A stretch of 63,416 nucleotides of DNA from positions 1 through 63,416 of the IMG/VR virus record IMGVR_UViG_3300032265_001108; one strand, 5' to 3'. Below, piece by piece: positions 7,094 through 15,808 of the stretch. Numbering within the stretch: the stretch's first letter is position 1; each line of letters begins with the position of its first letter. Origin of the DNA: a virus. Position numbers and translations under genes: made by a program. The notes below the pieces were generated by a model. The model saw only the letters and a program-made list of their open reading frames with translations. It ran no database searches and was not told where the DNA came from.

Positions 7094-8362
7094 ATGTCAG
7101 CCAAAACATCAACAGCTAACAAAGATATCGCCAAACAAGAGCGCCGTGTCTTTACTGAGTCCGAAAAGAATAAGATTGTAGAAAAACTTATTACAGCTCG
7201 CGTCGGCCTGTTGCTTCGTCATCCATTCTTTGGAAATTTGGCAACTCGTATGAAACTGATCGATGCAAGTGACTGGTGTTCTACACTGGCTACAGATGGT
7301 CGCAACTTTTATTACTCAAACGACTTTGTAAACAAGCTGACTCCTAAACAAGCAGAGTTTGGTTTTGCACACGAAGTCTTACACAATGTATTTGATCATA
7401 TGGGGCGTCGAGATCATCGTGACCCCCAACTGTCGAACATTGCCGCAGACTATGCCGCTAATCAAATCCTTAAAGATGAACGCATCGGTGAAGTTCCGGA
7501 TTGGATTAAGATTTTCCAAGACAACAAATACCGCGGCTGGTCATATGAACAGATTTATGACGATGTCGAGAAGAAAGCTATCAAAATCGACATGTCTAGC
7601 CTAGGAGAACTGTTGGACGAGCATCTCGACGGAGAAGGCGAGAGCGATGGAGAGAGTGAAGGCGAAGAAGTTGATGGCAGTGGTAAAGGCAAGGGCCGTC
7701 CTAAGTTAACAGCAGAAGAAAAGAAACAGATCCGCGATGAGATCAAAGAAGCAATGGTTGCGGCCGCACAGGCCGCAGGTGCGGGTAAAGTGCCTGCAGG
7801 TGTTGCTAGAATGATCCAGAGCTTTACAGAGCCTAAGATGGATTGGCGTCAACTCTTGCGTATGAATATCCAAAGTATTCTTAAGAGCAATTTTAGTTTT
7901 ACTCGTCCAAATCGTAAATCGCAACATTGCGGTGCAGTATTGCCCGGAATGATGAACGAAGAAACTATCGATGTATGTGTTGCAATTGATATGTCGGGCA
8001 GTATTAGCGACAAAATGGCCAATGACTTTCTATCAGAAGTCAAGGGCATTATGGAAGAATACAAAGATTTTAAATTAGATATCTGGTGCTTTGATACAGA
8101 CGTCTATAACTACGCTCAATTTACAGGTGACACTGCCGACGACATTATGAGCTATGAATGTAAAGGCGGTGGTGGTACTGATTTTGATGTCAACTGGTCT
8201 TTTATGAAAGATCAAGATATCCAGCCTAAGAAATTTATTATGTTTACAGATGGCTACCCTTGCGGTAGTTGGGGCGATGGGGATTACTGTGATACATTGT
8301 TTATTGTACACGGTGACGATTCCATAATTGCACCCCATGGTCAGACAGCGCACTATAAATAA
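7094..8362 (+). CDS. metallopeptidase-like and VWA-domain protein (partner of MoxR-like ATPase)
   Basis: 422 residues. The N-terminal domain contains HEVLH at 93-97, a zinc-binding HExxH in the style of the 'putative metallopeptidase' domain of the DUF2201/COG3864 family. A very acidic Glu/Asp/Ser/Gly linker spans ~170-200. The C-terminal part is a von Willebrand A-like domain with an intact MIDAS: DMSGS at 299-303, T362/D363 and D386. In bacteria such proteins are encoded next to MoxR AAA+ ATPases, as here, and the MIDAS binds a divalent ion needed for partner contact. Whether the HExxH site is catalytic is not known. Confidence 0.8.
   Translation: MSAKTSTANKDIAKQERRVFTESEKNKIVEKLITARVGLLLRHPFFGNLATRMKLIDASDWCSTLATDGRNFYYSNDFVNKLTPKQAEFGFAHEVLHNVFDHMGRRDHRDPQLSNIAADYAANQILKDERIGEVPDWIKIFQDNKYRGWSYEQIYDDVEKKAIKIDMSSLGELLDEHLDGEGESDGESEGEEVDGSGKGKGRPKLTAEEKKQIRDEIKEAMVAAAQAAGAGKVPAGVARMIQSFTEPKMDWRQLLRMNIQSILKSNFSFTRPNRKSQHCGAVLPGMMNEETIDVCVAIDMSGSISDKMANDFLSEVKGIMEEYKDFKLDIWCFDTDVYNYAQFTGDTADDIMSYECKGGGGTDFDVNWSFMKDQDIQPKKFIMFTDGYPCGSWGDGDYCDTLFIVHGDDSIIAPHGQTAHYK
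8354..8361 (+). promoter_or_regulatory. possible T4-type late promoter overlapping the VWA stop codon
   Basis: TATAAATA ending within the stop codon of the VWA gene, 12 bases before the next ATG at 8374. The sequence is an exact core match, but the expected start near 8367 would leave only about seven leader bases. Confidence 0.4.
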
Positions 8363-8373
8363 GTAGGTAGTTA

Positions 8374-8667
8374 ATGTCGCTCAGTAGAGGTGAAGTTAAT
8401 CCGTTAGGTGTTTTGGAATGTAGGAAATTATCTTTCATTCCAGAACACTTTACCAAAATATCAATTAACAAGTTAGTTGATATTAAACTGCTTGAACATT
8501 GGATAAACTACAATTTGAATAGTAGGTATTCAATAAAGAAGAATTTTACACTTGATCAAAATGTAAAAATGATTGAGGTAATAGAAGTCGGTTTAGAAGA
8601 TCCTAAGGAACTTTTAATGCTGACTTTAGGATGTCCCTATTTACATGTTAACACAAAGGAAATTTAA
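8374..8667 (+). CDS. small phage protein of unknown function
   Basis: 97 residues; no recognised domain. It is rich in Leu/Ile/Lys/Asn with predicted helices (KISINKLVDIKLLEHWINYNL) and a C-terminal GLEDPKELLMLTLGCPYLHV. The Shine-Dalgarno is weak (TAGGTAG). It follows the VWA gene by 11 bases and is followed two bases later by the next gene, so it may be co-transcribed with both. Confidence 0.5.
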   Translation: MSLSRGEVNPLGVLECRKLSFIPEHFTKISINKLVDIKLLEHWINYNLNSRYSIKKNFTLDQNVKMIEVIEVGLEDPKELLMLTLGCPYLHVNTKEI

Positions 8668-8669
8668 AA

Positions 8670-8924
8670 ATGGATAACAACGAACAAGCACAAATGGCAA
8701 GCCCAGCAGTTGAAGCTCCTGCACAACAACCAACTGCTCCAGAATTTAGTTTAAACGACTTACAAAATCTACGAGCTATCGTAGACACAGCGGTGCGTCG
8801 CGGTGCATTTGGTGCAAGTGAAGCAAGTGCCGTAGGTGCAGTTTTTGATCGCCTTAACACTTTCTTAAATGCAGTTGCACCGCAACAAGCACCAGCTGAC
8901 AGCGCACCAGCACCGACAGCTTAA
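8670..8924 (+). CDS. small Ala/Pro-rich phage protein
   Basis: 84 residues. Proline/alanine-rich, probably disordered ends flank a helical core (SLNDLQNLRAIVDTAVRRGAF, then GAVFDRLNTFLNAV). The core looks like a family of small proteins in T4-like cyanophage-type genomes, of unknown role. It begins two bases after the preceding stop, and the next gene follows after a strong AAGGAG site. Confidence 0.6.
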   Translation: MDNNEQAQMASPAVEAPAQQPTAPEFSLNDLQNLRAIVDTAVRRGAFGASEASAVGAVFDRLNTFLNAVAPQQAPADSAPAPTA

Positions 8925-8935
8925 GGAGATAGATC

Positions 8936-9538
8936 ATGGCTATCAAACATATTGGAAAGATGAAAAACAATAGTGCGAGGGTAGTTATTGCCTATCGCAC
9001 ATTGCCAGGTGATTCAAATAGTGCATTGGTAGTCGGAACCCAAGGTCTCCCTGATGCATATCATGATTCATTGATGGCACTAGTACAAGAGGAAACAGGA
9101 CAACAGGCTAATGAACTAGCCGATGTCCTGGCTGTACGCAGATTCCCAGACGGTAGTAATATGCTAGAGTTTTTACATACTCGTGGGCATCTTAAGAAAG
9201 TTCCTACCAACTTGGTTTTAATGACTCCCACTACACAGCAGAGTATTCAATTGGATGAGTTGAATAAGATTATTGCTGACCAAAAAGGTCTGACTGTTGA
9301 CGATTTAGCAGTTACTGATGGTTCAAAACCTAATCCTAAAACTCCTGCACCAAAAGTTGAAGTTACAGCAGAAGCAGAAGCTCAAGCTAAGGATTTATTA
9401 GAGACAATGACTCCTACAGAGCTCCGTTCAAAAGCAGATGCATTGTTTAAGCAGGCTCAACAACTTCGTAAGAAGGCAGATGAACTTGATCCTCCAAAGA
9501 GCAAGAAGAAAAAAGAAGTAACAGCAGAAGTTGAATAA
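8936..9538 (+). CDS. conserved phage protein of unknown function
   Basis: 200 residues with an excellent AAGGAG Shine-Dalgarno. Residues 1-~100 form a mixed domain (HIGKMKNNSARVVIAYRTLP ... YHDSLMALVQEE ... VLAVRRFPDGSNMLEFLHTRG). Residues ~105-200 are helical and charged, ending in a lysine-rich SKKKKE tract. The N-terminal domain pattern resembles a protein often found with structural or regulatory genes in T4-like phages. The activity is unknown. Its last base overlaps the first base of thyA (TAATG). Confidence 0.55.
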   Translation: MAIKHIGKMKNNSARVVIAYRTLPGDSNSALVVGTQGLPDAYHDSLMALVQEETGQQANELADVLAVRRFPDGSNMLEFLHTRGHLKKVPTNLVLMTPTTQQSIQLDELNKIIADQKGLTVDDLAVTDGSKPNPKTPAPKVEVTAEAEAQAKDLLETMTPTELRSKADALFKQAQQLRKKADELDPPKSKKKKEVTAEVE

Positions 9539-10419
9539 TGCATCCAGAGCAAGCATACCTTAACGCATTAAAAGATATTTTAGATAACGGCGACGATCGT
9601 CCTGATCGTACAGGCATAGGCACACGCGGTATCTTCGGTCTCCAAATGCGTTTTGATTTAACAGAAGGCTTTCCAGCAGTTACTACAAAGAAACTGGCCT
9701 GGAAAGCAGTTGTTAGCGAATTACTTTGGTTTATAGAAGGTAGCGGTGACGAAAATCGTTTAAAAGAAATCTTATACGGCAATCGTTATTCAGATAAAAA
9801 AACTATTTGGTCTGATAATGCTACTGCGCCTTACTGGGTGCAAAAGAGACTACAGCGCCACCCCGGCGATCTAGGTCGAGTATATGGTGTACAATGGCGT
9901 AGGTGGCGTAAGCCCTTAGTTCGTGTCAACAAGGTTGTACTTCAAAATCACGATCAGTTATTAGAACTGATTGCAGGCATCAAGGAAGATCCTTATAGCC
10001 GTAGACACATTATTACAGCATGGAATCCCGGTGAACTTGATTTAATGGCGCTTCCACCATGTCATATGATGGCACAGTTTTATGTTGCCAATGGTAAATT
10101 AAGTTGCCAGATGTATCAGCGGTCAGCAGATATGTTTCTTGGAGTGCCATTTAACATTGCATCATATGCATTATTCACACATATGATTGCACAAGTATGC
10201 AATTTAGAAGTTGGCAATTTGATTATCACTGTCGGCGATGCCCACATCTATAACAATCACTTTGATCAAGTGAAAGAACAACTAGGCCGTAAGCCGTTAG
10301 CATTACCTAGTTTAAAATTAAATCCAGATATTTCTGTTATCACAGAATTCGAAATGGAAGATATAGGATTAGAAGGCTACGAAAGCCACGAAGCTATTAA
10401 AGCGCCAATGGCAGTTTAG
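9538..10419 (+). CDS. thyA: thymidylate synthase
   Basis: 293 residues, in the usual ThyA range. It methylates dUMP to dTMP using methylenetetrahydrofolate. The N-terminal RPDRTGIGTR (21-30) contains the phosphate-binding arginine. The catalytic cysteine is C175 in ALPPCHMM. YQRSADMFLGVPFNIASY (193-210) is the hallmark dUMP-binding region and GDAHIYNNH is the substrate-contact motif. All key residues are present. It overlaps the upstream gene by one base and converges on the minus-strand fibre gene with interlocked stops (TTAG at 10416-10419). Confidence 0.97.
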   Translation: MHPEQAYLNALKDILDNGDDRPDRTGIGTRGIFGLQMRFDLTEGFPAVTTKKLAWKAVVSELLWFIEGSGDENRLKEILYGNRYSDKKTIWSDNATAPYWVQKRLQRHPGDLGRVYGVQWRRWRKPLVRVNKVVLQNHDQLLELIAGIKEDPYSRRHIITAWNPGELDLMALPPCHMMAQFYVANGKLSCQMYQRSADMFLGVPFNIASYALFTHMIAQVCNLEVGNLIITVGDAHIYNNHFDQVKEQLGRKPLALPSLKLNPDISVITEFEMEDIGLEGYESHEAIKAPMAV

Positions 10420-11648
10420 ACTACCAATACTTCAACTACACCAAAGCCCCCGGATTGATTTCCTAGGGCTTTTCCTATTATTGCTCCACCAAATACACTA
10501 TTAGCGGCGATTCCGTACCCGGCTGTACTACTAGTTACGATTAGGTCGCCCTTCTTAACATAGCCCTGAACCTTGCATGGAACTCGTCCTTTTAAGGCAA
10601 TATAGGGGTGAGTTTCGTCGGATCCTGCCTCGGAATTCATCATATAGGCTGGGTTTTTAGATACTATACCCGCTACCCTTGTATCAGCAAATTGTGTTGT
10701 AACTGTAACTTCTTTTTCTCCGCCGATTACTAAAACGGTTCCTACTTCGTACACAGCATCTGCTTCATATCGTTCAGCTAGGTCAGCATATTTGGCAGCA
10801 CTTGCGGCTCCAGAAAATACAATCGATGACGATCCCATTGTGTTAGTACTAGGATTAAAAGATAAATCGCTGTCAGCTGATATAACACTACTATTCCCGT
10901 ATGTGCTTGATAATGCCAAATAATATGTTGCGTTAACAGTAGTAGCATTAGTAATTGCAACTGATGAGGCAGTAGTAGCATTGGTTGCTAGTAACGAATG
11001 GGCCGCTGTTCCCCAAACCATATATCCCGAGCTTGTCGAACTCGCAGAAATTCCTGTTGCCGCATCGGCATTAGCAATAGTCAATCCTTGTTGTATAACA
11101 GGGAATGTTGAATGTAGAGTCGATAGCGTAGGATCAGTATTAAAATCTGAATTGGATAAGACTGCAACAGTGCTATTTCCAATTACACCTTTAAGAATAG
11201 GAACAGGTAGATCGATACCTTGTCCTGGTTCTCTGACTGCTTGCCAGTTGGCAACACCAGACTGCTGTGGTCCAATAATAGTATACTGAGAACCATCAAA
11301 AGCATATAACTGTTTATTGATACTGTCCCACCATAGTGTTCCCTCATTTGTAACTGTAGGAGCAGTCGAGTTAACACTTAGGCTGGCCAAACCTATAAAG
11401 TTTTTACCATCGTAGTTTAAATTAAGTTGGTGTGTACTGTTATTAAACCAAAGTTGTCCTTGGATCGGTTTAGTAGGGGCTGTAGAACTAGCAAAATTTT
11501 CTAATAGATAAAGAAAGTTTTGATCAATCGGTTGCCCATATCCTGAATAGTTTCTACCTACAAAGGTTAAATTCGTAGTAATATCTAACGATGCATCGTT
11601 AACTGTGGTTAAAGTTACTCCATTAGTTTTCTTTAAAATATAAGGCAT
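10416..11648 (-). CDS. tail fibre protein with YADLAE C-terminal domain (paralogue 4)
   Basis: 410 residues. It is the last of four consecutive paralogues sharing an N-terminal module of ~100 residues (here NGVTL ... FVGRNYSGYG ... NFLYLLENFA ... GQLWFN). The C-terminal ~120 residues begin YADLAERYEAD and contain MNSEAG, IALKGRVPCKV and VKKGDLIV. This domain is common at the ends of fibre-type virion proteins of aquatic phages and may be a trimerisation or chaperone-like unit. The middle is Ser/Thr/Ala-rich beta repeats. It has its own late promoter upstream. Receptor binding is inferred, not shown. Confidence 0.65.
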   Translation of the reverse strand: MPYILKKTNGVTLTTVNDASLDITTNLTFVGRNYSGYGQPIDQNFLYLLENFASSTAPTKPIQGQLWFNNSTHQLNLNYDGKNFIGLASLSVNSTAPTVTNEGTLWWDSINKQLYAFDGSQYTIIGPQQSGVANWQAVREPGQGIDLPVPILKGVIGNSTVAVLSNSDFNTDPTLSTLHSTFPVIQQGLTIANADAATGISASSTSSGYMVWGTAAHSLLATNATTASSVAITNATTVNATYYLALSSTYGNSSVISADSDLSFNPSTNTMGSSSIVFSGAASAAKYADLAERYEADAVYEVGTVLVIGGEKEVTVTTQFADTRVAGIVSKNPAYMMNSEAGSDETHPYIALKGRVPCKVQGYVKKGDLIVTSSTAGYGIAANSVFGGAIIGKALGNQSGGFGVVEVLVV

Positions 11649-11665
11649 AGTTTACTCTTTTAAAA

Positions 11666-11673
11666 TATTTATA
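11666..11673 (-). promoter_or_regulatory. T4-type late promoter for the terminal fibre paralogue
   Basis: TATAAATA on the minus strand, 17 bases upstream of the ATG at 11648, followed by TTTTAAAAGAG; the last part can serve as Shine-Dalgarno. It overlaps the 3' end of the preceding gene. Confidence 0.65.
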
Positions 11674-12685
11674 GGACAACTGCTTCAATCACAGTCTTGC
11701 TTCCATCACTGTCTTCTAGAGCAACTGCAAAAGCGATTCCATCATTGATCCACATGTTTTGTGCAGTACCGTTATTACCAGCGGCTAATAGGTCACCTTT
11801 AGCCAGTACTCCTTGTACTCTTACTGGCACACGGCCTTTTAGAGCAATATAGGTCCCGCCCTCTAGGTCACTGTTCATCATATAACCTGGCTTGCCGCTG
11901 ACTACACCGATGGGTCTATCTCCAATCTGACATTGCGTAACTTCTTTGTCGCCGCCAACTGATACTACTGTGCCAACTGGATAATCTTCATCAGACAGAT
12001 ATTTTTCTGCTAAATCAGCGTAGACTGTAGAAGATGCTTGTCCATGCCCTACTTTATACCAAATATCACCAACGCTATCTCTAGCTACCACTTTATAAGG
12101 TGTAGCAGTGTTTACAACACCTGTATCAACTGACCATGTAGTAGCGTTTGACCCGTTAAAGGCAGCACCCAGAATATACGATCCCGTTGATATAGAATTA
12201 GTTAATGTTGAAGTCACAGTAATATCAGTAGTGCCGTCAAATGGTACACCATTGATATTAGCTGATCTTGCCAATCGTTGTGCAGTAGTTGCCGCAGAAT
12301 TCGGTCCGATTAAAATATAGCCATTGGCAGTTTTAACTTTTAATTGATCGTTTGTGCTATCATACCAAAAGTCGCCATTAGTTTGATTCGTGGCAGTAGA
12401 ATTATATATTACAGTAGGAACCTGATTCCAAACAGAATTAGTGTCATACAATCTTAATCTGTTGGCAGTTGCATCAAACCAAAGTTGTCCAGCCATAGCA
12501 TTGGCAGGAGGTTGATTGTTGTTAAAGTGTTCTAGTAACCAAAGAAAATTTTCATTCTGAACTGTACCATAGTTAGAAACATTCTTTCCAATGAAGCTGA
12601 TACTAGCATGTGTATTATCAACTACACCATCTACTAGTTCAACTAGTAGAGTTACTTTATCACTTTTATATAAATCGTATGCCAT
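11669..12685 (-). CDS. tail fibre protein with YADLAE C-terminal domain (paralogue 3)
   Basis: 338 residues. The N-terminal module matches its neighbours (SISFIGKNVSNYG ... NENFLWLLEHF ... GQLWFD). The C-terminus from ~222 is the same domain as in the 10416 gene (VYADLAEKYLSDEDYPVGTV, GYMMNSDL, IALKGRVPVRV, LAKGDLLA). The central region is shorter than in paralogue 4. It sits nine bases after the preceding paralogue in the operon. Sharing both end domains with the 10416 gene points to a recent duplication followed by divergence of the middle. Confidence 0.65.
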   Translation of the reverse strand: MAYDLYKSDKVTLLVELVDGVVDNTHASISFIGKNVSNYGTVQNENFLWLLEHFNNNQPPANAMAGQLWFDATANRLRLYDTNSVWNQVPTVIYNSTATNQTNGDFWYDSTNDQLKVKTANGYILIGPNSAATTAQRLARSANINGVPFDGTTDITVTSTLTNSISTGSYILGAAFNGSNATTWSVDTGVVNTATPYKVVARDSVGDIWYKVGHGQASSTVYADLAEKYLSDEDYPVGTVVSVGGDKEVTQCQIGDRPIGVVSGKPGYMMNSDLEGGTYIALKGRVPVRVQGVLAKGDLLAAGNNGTAQNMWINDGIAFAVALEDSDGSKTVIEAVVL

Positions 12686-12694
12686 GTGCTATCC

Positions 12695-13663
12695 TTAAGA
12701 TACTAAATTTTGTACCGGTCCGGAAGCACCAGTTGGTAATATGCTCCATACAGGATTCAATCCGGTTGGTTTAATAATTACAAATCTACGAACTTGATAG
12801 CCCGGGCTAGGCAAGCTGTAGTTACAAAGCACTCTGCATTCTGCTCCAACAGGTAGCCCTGATTCTTTGACTAGGGTCACAGCAGTACTGCCGCTCGGTG
12901 GGAACATTTTAGTTAAAATACTGAGTATTGCAGGATTTTGATTTGTATCAACTTGTGTCTTGTTACTTACATCAACATTCTGCCCGTTTAGCAATTTATC
13001 AATATCAATGTTAACTGACAGATACTTTTGCATCAGCTGTCCGGTAAAGGATATATCACCATTGATAGTTAATCCCTGTACCACTGTTGCAGTTGATGTA
13101 GAATAATAAGTTTGAGAATCGTTTGCAGACATTACAAATGCAGTCTTGCTAATAATTCCTACAGGATAATTATAATCATACATTACAGTTACCTGCTGGG
13201 AATTACTATACTGATCTTTGATAGGAGCAGAAGTAGGCGGAACTACCCAACCATTTTTTCCTAGTGTGCTAGAAAACTGAGGTCCTATAACTGTTGCTGT
13301 GTTATTTGAATATATATTAAGTTGTGCATTTGTAGTATCGTACCACAGATCGCCTACCGTTAGATTAACTGGCTGGGTAGCAGAAACTATAGCACCACTA
13401 ATCGACTTAAATCCGTTGTCGTAGACATTTAATTTCTTAGCAGTAGTATCATACCATAGTTGACCTTTCAACGGACTGCGGGGAGGGCTTCCGGCGGTGT
13501 TAGCAAAATTTGATAACATCTGCACAAGGTTTTCATTGTAGTACTGTCCATACCCGTTCGTATTTTTACCTATTAGGGTAACACTGGTTGCAATTTGATC
13601 AACAGTACCATCTGGTATTTGAACTAGAGTTGTGCCGTTAGTGTTTAAAATTGTATATGCCAT
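12695..13663 (-). CDS. fibre-family protein without YADLAE or collar domain (paralogue 2)
   Basis: 322 residues. The N-terminal module is clear (NGTTLVQIPDGTVDQ, IGKNTNGYGQYYNENLVQML, GQLWYDTTAKKLNVYDNG). A second GDLWYDTTNAQLNIY repeat shows that the 'LWYD' strand unit is itself duplicated. The rest is beta-rich with no known domain and ends in a short Pro/Gly segment. It may be an adaptor or collar for the fibre set. It follows paralogue 1 by one base and is probably translated from the same mRNA. Confidence 0.6.
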   Translation of the reverse strand: MAYTILNTNGTTLVQIPDGTVDQIATSVTLIGKNTNGYGQYYNENLVQMLSNFANTAGSPPRSPLKGQLWYDTTAKKLNVYDNGFKSISGAIVSATQPVNLTVGDLWYDTTNAQLNIYSNNTATVIGPQFSSTLGKNGWVVPPTSAPIKDQYSNSQQVTVMYDYNYPVGIISKTAFVMSANDSQTYYSTSTATVVQGLTINGDISFTGQLMQKYLSVNIDIDKLLNGQNVDVSNKTQVDTNQNPAILSILTKMFPPSGSTAVTLVKESGLPVGAECRVLCNYSLPSPGYQVRRFVIIKPTGLNPVWSILPTGASGPVQNLVS

Positions 13664-13664
13664 A

Positions 13665-15152
13665 TTATATCTTAATTATATAGTAGGTTGCTGTAGTTCC
13701 GCCTGGAATGGGTGAAGATACTGCTAGATTAGGAAGATACATCGCTTCTCCATTATTCCATTTCCCGTACTGATATCCGATCACAGAGAATAATCCTACA
13801 TAGGTAGAAGTAGTAGCAGTAGTACCGTCACAAACTTTCCAACCAGAAGGAATTTTGTTAGTAGAAGTAGACCCTGCCCATAATTGTAAGGTGCCGGAAG
13901 CAGAGTTATAGTTAGATGCATAAACTGTTTGAGCATAAACTGTTCTAAACGGGTTTGAAGATGAGCCAACATCGTATGTTCCTGTAGTAGCAGGGACAAT
14001 AGCAGTTCCGCTACCTACCGGTGTTCCCACAGTTAGTGTTCCTGATACTGTAGATACCCCTGCAACTGCAAAATTTTGTTTAACTAATGAATTGCCAGAT
14101 ACTGTTATATTGTTAATAGCGACAATATTTGTTGCTGTTAAAATACCAACAACTGTTGTTCCACTATTAACTGTTAGGCTTGTTGCTACTGTTACCTGTT
14201 GACTGCCAACTGTAACTATTCCAGAATTACCAATTCTAAGAACAATATTCCCTGTAGCTCTGTTATTAGCAATAACCGCAGAATTTAAACCAGCGGTAGT
14301 TATATCTTTATAAAACTGAATGTATTCAGAATAAGGCTGTCCTGCAACATTAATAACTATACCGTCTCTATTGGCCGCACCAGCTTGGTTACTGGGAGTG
14401 CTAAAATATAAACTACCAGTTATAGTTTGCCCATGGATTGTCGAATCATCTTTTCTTAAGAAATTATCAGAAGGAATAACTGCACCAGAACTCAATGCTA
14501 ACTGTTGTGCTCTATCAACTAGTCCTGTAATTTTACTGGTCGAATTTAAAGTTATTCCAACTTGTACAGAACTAAACCCTGCAATCACTGGATTAGGAGT
14601 AAATGCAGTATCTGATATGATCGATACAATAGTGCCATTAGATTTATTTAAAATTACATTGTAAGGGCCTCCAGTTGCGGCAGGGACACTAGCAACAACT
14701 GCACCAGTATTAGTAGATGTCGAAGGACCGACTGTAGACCAATTGCCAGCTGAATAAATTTTTAACTGATTGTTAACTGTATCTACCCAAATGTCTCCAG
14801 CCTTTAAACTTACAGTATTAGTAGACTTAGGATCAACACCTTGTTGATAAATCCCATTGGCACTAGGCCAACGAGCCGCAGTAGCCGACCCGTCCATTAT
14901 CCTTAATTTTTTATTTAGAGGATCGCTAGTGTCATACCATAATTGACCTTCGATGGGATTTTGCGGAGGAATAGGACCAGCAAAGTTCTCTAAAAGATTT
15001 AGAAAGTTTTGAGCAGTTGCTTGACCATAATTTGGATAACCTTTGCCGATAAGGCTTAGACTAGTATCAGCTGTATTAATACCCGGAGGCATATCCGGTA
15101 CTATTACACCTGTAGTCTTAGTCGGATCTGAATATTTTAGGTTATAGGTCAT
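13665..15152 (-). CDS. tail fibre protein with C-terminal tail-collar domain (paralogue 1)
   Basis: 495 residues. It has the N-terminal shared module (SLIGKGYPNYGQATAQNFLN, LLENFAGPIPPQNPIEGQLW), long Thr/Ser/Val beta repeats, and a C-terminal phage tail-collar-like domain from ~434 (KIPSGWKVCDGT ... YVGLFSVIGYQYGKW ... YLPNL ... YYIIKI). Collar domains of this type occur at the distal ends of T4 short tail fibre and phage lambda-type fibre proteins. The GW-x-x-CDG motif is intact. It is the first of the four paralogues to be transcribed and lies two bases after the 15155 gene. Confidence 0.7.
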   Translation of the reverse strand: MTYNLKYSDPTKTTGVIVPDMPPGINTADTSLSLIGKGYPNYGQATAQNFLNLLENFAGPIPPQNPIEGQLWYDTSDPLNKKLRIMDGSATAARWPSANGIYQQGVDPKSTNTVSLKAGDIWVDTVNNQLKIYSAGNWSTVGPSTSTNTGAVVASVPAATGGPYNVILNKSNGTIVSIISDTAFTPNPVIAGFSSVQVGITLNSTSKITGLVDRAQQLALSSGAVIPSDNFLRKDDSTIHGQTITGSLYFSTPSNQAGAANRDGIVINVAGQPYSEYIQFYKDITTAGLNSAVIANNRATGNIVLRIGNSGIVTVGSQQVTVATSLTVNSGTTVVGILTATNIVAINNITVSGNSLVKQNFAVAGVSTVSGTLTVGTPVGSGTAIVPATTGTYDVGSSSNPFRTVYAQTVYASNYNSASGTLQLWAGSTSTNKIPSGWKVCDGTTATTSTYVGLFSVIGYQYGKWNNGEAMYLPNLAVSSPIPGGTTATYYIIKI

Positions 15153-15154
15153 GA

Positions 15155-15784
15155 TTAAATTCCGCTAGTAAGACTCTGTATTCTTACGGTGTAGTCAATC
15201 TGTATCATACGGTTTAATGATTTCTGTACAGGGTGGAAAATAACATGGGTCAATAAATCTCCCATGCCCTGCCCATCGGGTGTGTATGCTCTAAGACCTA
15301 ATTCATCAAACACAAAAACACCATCACTGTTTGTAGCATTATCAAACGCCTGTTGCCCGGATGGCTCACCGAAGTCTAACAAGCAACTGACTAAAATATC
15401 TGAATAAGGTGCACCAGATACATGGCGAACTTCCATGTAATTTCTAGCAGGATCTAGGTCCGCATTGCTATGTGCATCGATATTTTTAAAGTAGGTTTGA
15501 TTGTACAAATTAGCATTAGTCCCAATGACATTAGGTGTTAAGTATGTGATAATACCAGTTTGATCAACACGAGTACCGCCGTTGCCAAAGCTCATTTCAG
15601 CAATAGTCCCATATCCTTGATTGCTCAAACTACGAGCTAGTGCTAATGAAAAGTTTTCATAATGAATAGCATTACGCTTATCAATAAAAACTTCTTTGGT
15701 TTCTGGATCAAAGATCTTGATATGCCCTTGAATCCGTAAAGAGCCCATTTCGTTTGGCTTAGATGTCGATGTTGAATTGTTCAT
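15155..15784 (-). CDS. conserved virion-locus protein (baseplate or fibre associated)
   Basis: 209 residues with a globular mixed composition, not repetitive. Motifs such as GSLRIQGHIKIFDPETKEVF and DKRNAIHYENFSLALARSL near the N-terminus, and LGLRAYTPDGQGMGDLLTHVIFHP near the C-terminus, look conserved in T4-like aquatic phage fibre operons. Position between the tailspike and the fibre paralogues suggests an attachment protein. The start codon has no good Shine-Dalgarno, but an exact late promoter lies seven bases upstream, so the late mRNA would be leaderless or nearly so. Confidence 0.55.
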   Translation of the reverse strand: MNNSTSTSKPNEMGSLRIQGHIKIFDPETKEVFIDKRNAIHYENFSLALARSLSNQGYGTIAEMSFGNGGTRVDQTGIITYLTPNVIGTNANLYNQTYFKNIDAHSNADLDPARNYMEVRHVSGAPYSDILVSCLLDFGEPSGQQAFDNATNSDGVFVFDELGLRAYTPDGQGMGDLLTHVIFHPVQKSLNRMIQIDYTVRIQSLTSGI

Positions 15785-15791
15785 AGTAGTG

Positions 15792-15799
15792 TATTTATA
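15792..15799 (-). promoter_or_regulatory. T4-type late promoter immediately before a start codon
   Basis: TATAAATA on the minus strand followed by CACTACT and then the ATG at 15784. The expected start site is about two bases before the ATG. The same string follows the promoter at 53164. Confidence 0.65.
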
Positions 15800-15808
15800 C
15801 TGGGTAAA

